The notes under the pieces are model-generated. The model was given only the letters and a program-made list of their open reading frames with translations, searched no databases and was not told the DNA's origin. Shown here piece after piece: positions 6,156-7,132 of a stretch of DNA of 7,132 nucleotides. How positions within the stretch are numbered: position 1 is the first letter of the stretch; every line of letters begins with the position of its first letter. Origin of the DNA: an uncultured Planctomycetaceae bacterium. GTDB taxonomy: Bacteria > Planctomycetota > Planctomycetia > Planctomycetales > Planctomycetaceae. The stretch is taken from NCBI GenBank assembly GCA_903823545.1, contig CAIJTL010000073.1, forward strand, positions 1 through 7,132, in the 5' to 3' direction. The position numbers and the translations under genes are program-made.

Positions 6156-6512
6156 TCAGTCCAGACTTGTTCGCAAACCTCGAGCAACCGCCATTCGCCA
6201 CGCGCGAGCCTTTCGGGCGAGTCCGTTCTGATAACTCGACATGAGCGACTGCAGCTTCGCTCGTCCAGATGCGTCGAGCAGTCCTTCGCGGTTCTGATCC
6301 AATAACTCGCTGAGTTCCTGCTGATCTAAAGAGTTCATCAAGCCATCACACACCATCAACAACTGGCTGTCCGAAAGATCGTTCAAGTCGTCTGAGCCAA
6401 CTCGTAGCCAATCGACAATAACGTCTTGCATAGAACGCGACGAACGAACGGCTTCAGTTTCCGCTCGTCGAGCCAATTCATCAGGGACCGTCAATTCCAG
6501 GACTTGAGTCAT
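6156..6512 (-). CDS. small ribbon-helix-helix-like protein paired with the HNH gene
   Basis: A 118-residue protein. The start looks like a ribbon-helix-helix half: a strand (VLELTVP, 4-10), helix 1 (about 11-25) and helix 2 (SMQDVIVDWL, 27-36). The rest is helical and charged, with the blocks LSDSQLLMVCD (46-56), QQELSELLDQNREG (64-77), a helix around KLQSLMSSY (86-94) and GLARKARAWRMAVARGL (97-113). From memory, the LSD..L...CD / LS.LL..NREG / GL.RKA...AV.RGL pattern recurs in small genes next to HNH endonucleases in cyanobacteria. I do not know an established function. By analogy with the RHH-PIN pair it could be a regulator or antidote for the nuclease, but this is inference. The start is firm: GGAGG at 6520-6524 lies seven bases before ATG. 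The 80-bp gap to the upstream gene shows no clear promoter. Confidence 0.8.
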   Translation of the reverse strand: MTQVLELTVPDELARRAETEAVRSSRSMQDVIVDWLRVGSDDLNDLSDSQLLMVCDGLMNSLDQQELSELLDQNREGLLDASGRAKLQSLMSSYQNGLARKARAWRMAVARGLRTSLD

Positions 6513-6592
6513 GTTGAAACCTCCACGTCAAACGGCAACAGGCTCGGCATCGTATGAGGCATGCGTTACCGATGGCAGTTAAAAATCAATGT

Positions 6593-7132
6593 TTATCCAA
6601 CCGGTTCGAGAATCCGATGTGTCGGCACAGGGCGACCGGGGCGGAAACTTTGCAGTGTTTGGATCGTGTGAGTGGCATTGATTGCCGAGCACGCGGCGGC
6701 AAGCTCTTCGCGGACGAGCGTTGAAAGCTGATCGGGATCGGTTGCGACTCGTGCATTGACCACGACGTGTGCCGTACGAACTTGGGTTCGTGATGGCAGT
6801 GATAACTCCGGAGCAGTGAAGCTACTGACGAGATTCGCAACCGCGTAAGTTCCGTCACAGAGCCCGATCGTCTTTAAGTGAGCGGTCTCCGCACCGATCA
6901 CGCTGAAGCGAGATTGCAGGCGAGCGATCACATCCAGCAAAAGCGCATCAAGATCAAACGGAGCGTTGCTTTCGACGAGAGCTTGGCTGTTGAGCCATCC
7001 GAGCTCTGCTTCACCTTCTGCGTAAACGTCGTAGTCAATATCCATCACACGACGTCCGAACTCACCACGTTGATCGAGGAATTCGACGAGCGAGTCAAAT
7101 CCATCTCCGGTTCGAGCCGACATTCGAAGCAC
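6593..7132 (-). CDS. P47K/CobW-type G3E GTPase, C-terminal fragment (5' end outside window)
   Basis: The reading frame runs open from the right edge to TAA at 6595-6593, giving 179 codons. The apparent GTG at the edge is only an internal valine codon, so the start lies outside. The fragment begins VLRMSARTGDGFDSL, the S-A-R/K-T-G-x-G motif near the end of the GTPase domain in G3E proteins (HypB/UreG/CobW/P47K group). It continues with VMDIDYDVYAEGEAELGWLN (29-48), AHLKTIGLCDG (84-94) and ends FRPGRPVPTHRILEPVG. The last two blocks match my memory of planctomycete proteins annotated as cobalamin biosynthesis protein P47K. G3E GTPases deliver or insert metals, or act as metallochaperones. The metal and client here are unknown, because the P-loop and metal motifs lie outside the window. 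Confidence 0.82.
   Translation of the reverse strand: MLRMSARTGDGFDSLVEFLDQRGEFGRRVMDIDYDVYAEGEAELGWLNSQALVESNAPFDLDALLLDVIARLQSRFSVIGAETAHLKTIGLCDGTYAVANLVSSFTAPELSLPSRTQVRTAHVVVNARVATDPDQLSTLVREELAAACSAINATHTIQTLQSFRPGRPVPTHRILEPVG

Noticed and set aside
6155..6187. TTG start of the HNH gene overlapping the upstream gene
   Set aside because: ATG 6154 lies one base after the upstream stop and leaves the HNH domain complete; the extra residues add no motif.

Overview
The window is ordinary bacterial chromosome, most likely from a planctomycete (Rhodopirellula/Pirellulaceae-like). This rests on recognising family types, not on any database search. The clues are a very large zinc-ribbon Ser/Thr kinase with a polytopic C-terminus, a P47K-type G3E GTPase with the tail FRPGRPVPTHR, secreted NHL and esterase proteins with signal peptides, moderate GC, and loosely packed genes with weak Shine-Dalgarno sites.

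Layout. The + strand (1-2973) carries the 3' end of an MFS transporter, a small exported NHL-repeat protein, a ribbon-helix-helix/PIN (DUF3368-like) toxin-antitoxin pair with an ATGA overlap, and an exported alpha/beta-hydrolase of the acetylxylan-esterase-like type. The - strand (7132-3176, read right to left) carries the C-terminal part of a P47K-type GTPase, a small ribbon-helix-helix-like protein followed one base later by an HNH endonuclease, and the 812-residue membrane kinase. The two blocks converge on a 202-bp intergenic region (2974-3175). No gene-free stretch exceeds 300 bases.

Functional reading. The transporter, NHL protein and esterase are unrelated envelope or nutrient functions. 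The two small DNA-binding-protein/nuclease pairs (RHH-PIN at 1206-1903 and RHH-like-HNH at 6512-5723) share one architecture: a regulator-like gene first, then a tightly coupled nuclease gene. The first is a recognisable type II toxin-antitoxin module. The second is a recurrent but functionally undefined pair and is the best candidate here for an undescribed system.

The most unusual non-coding structure lies between the convergent genes. An 18-bp stem whose only two mismatches are G-T wobbles sits between inverted copies of a two-block motif whose block order is swapped (2984-3146). A second structured region (1096-1170) lies upstream of the toxin-antitoxin pair. It contains two near-identical 10-bp palindromes and two mutually exclusive stems. 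I saw no tRNA, rRNA, CRISPR array, insertion sequence or integrase.
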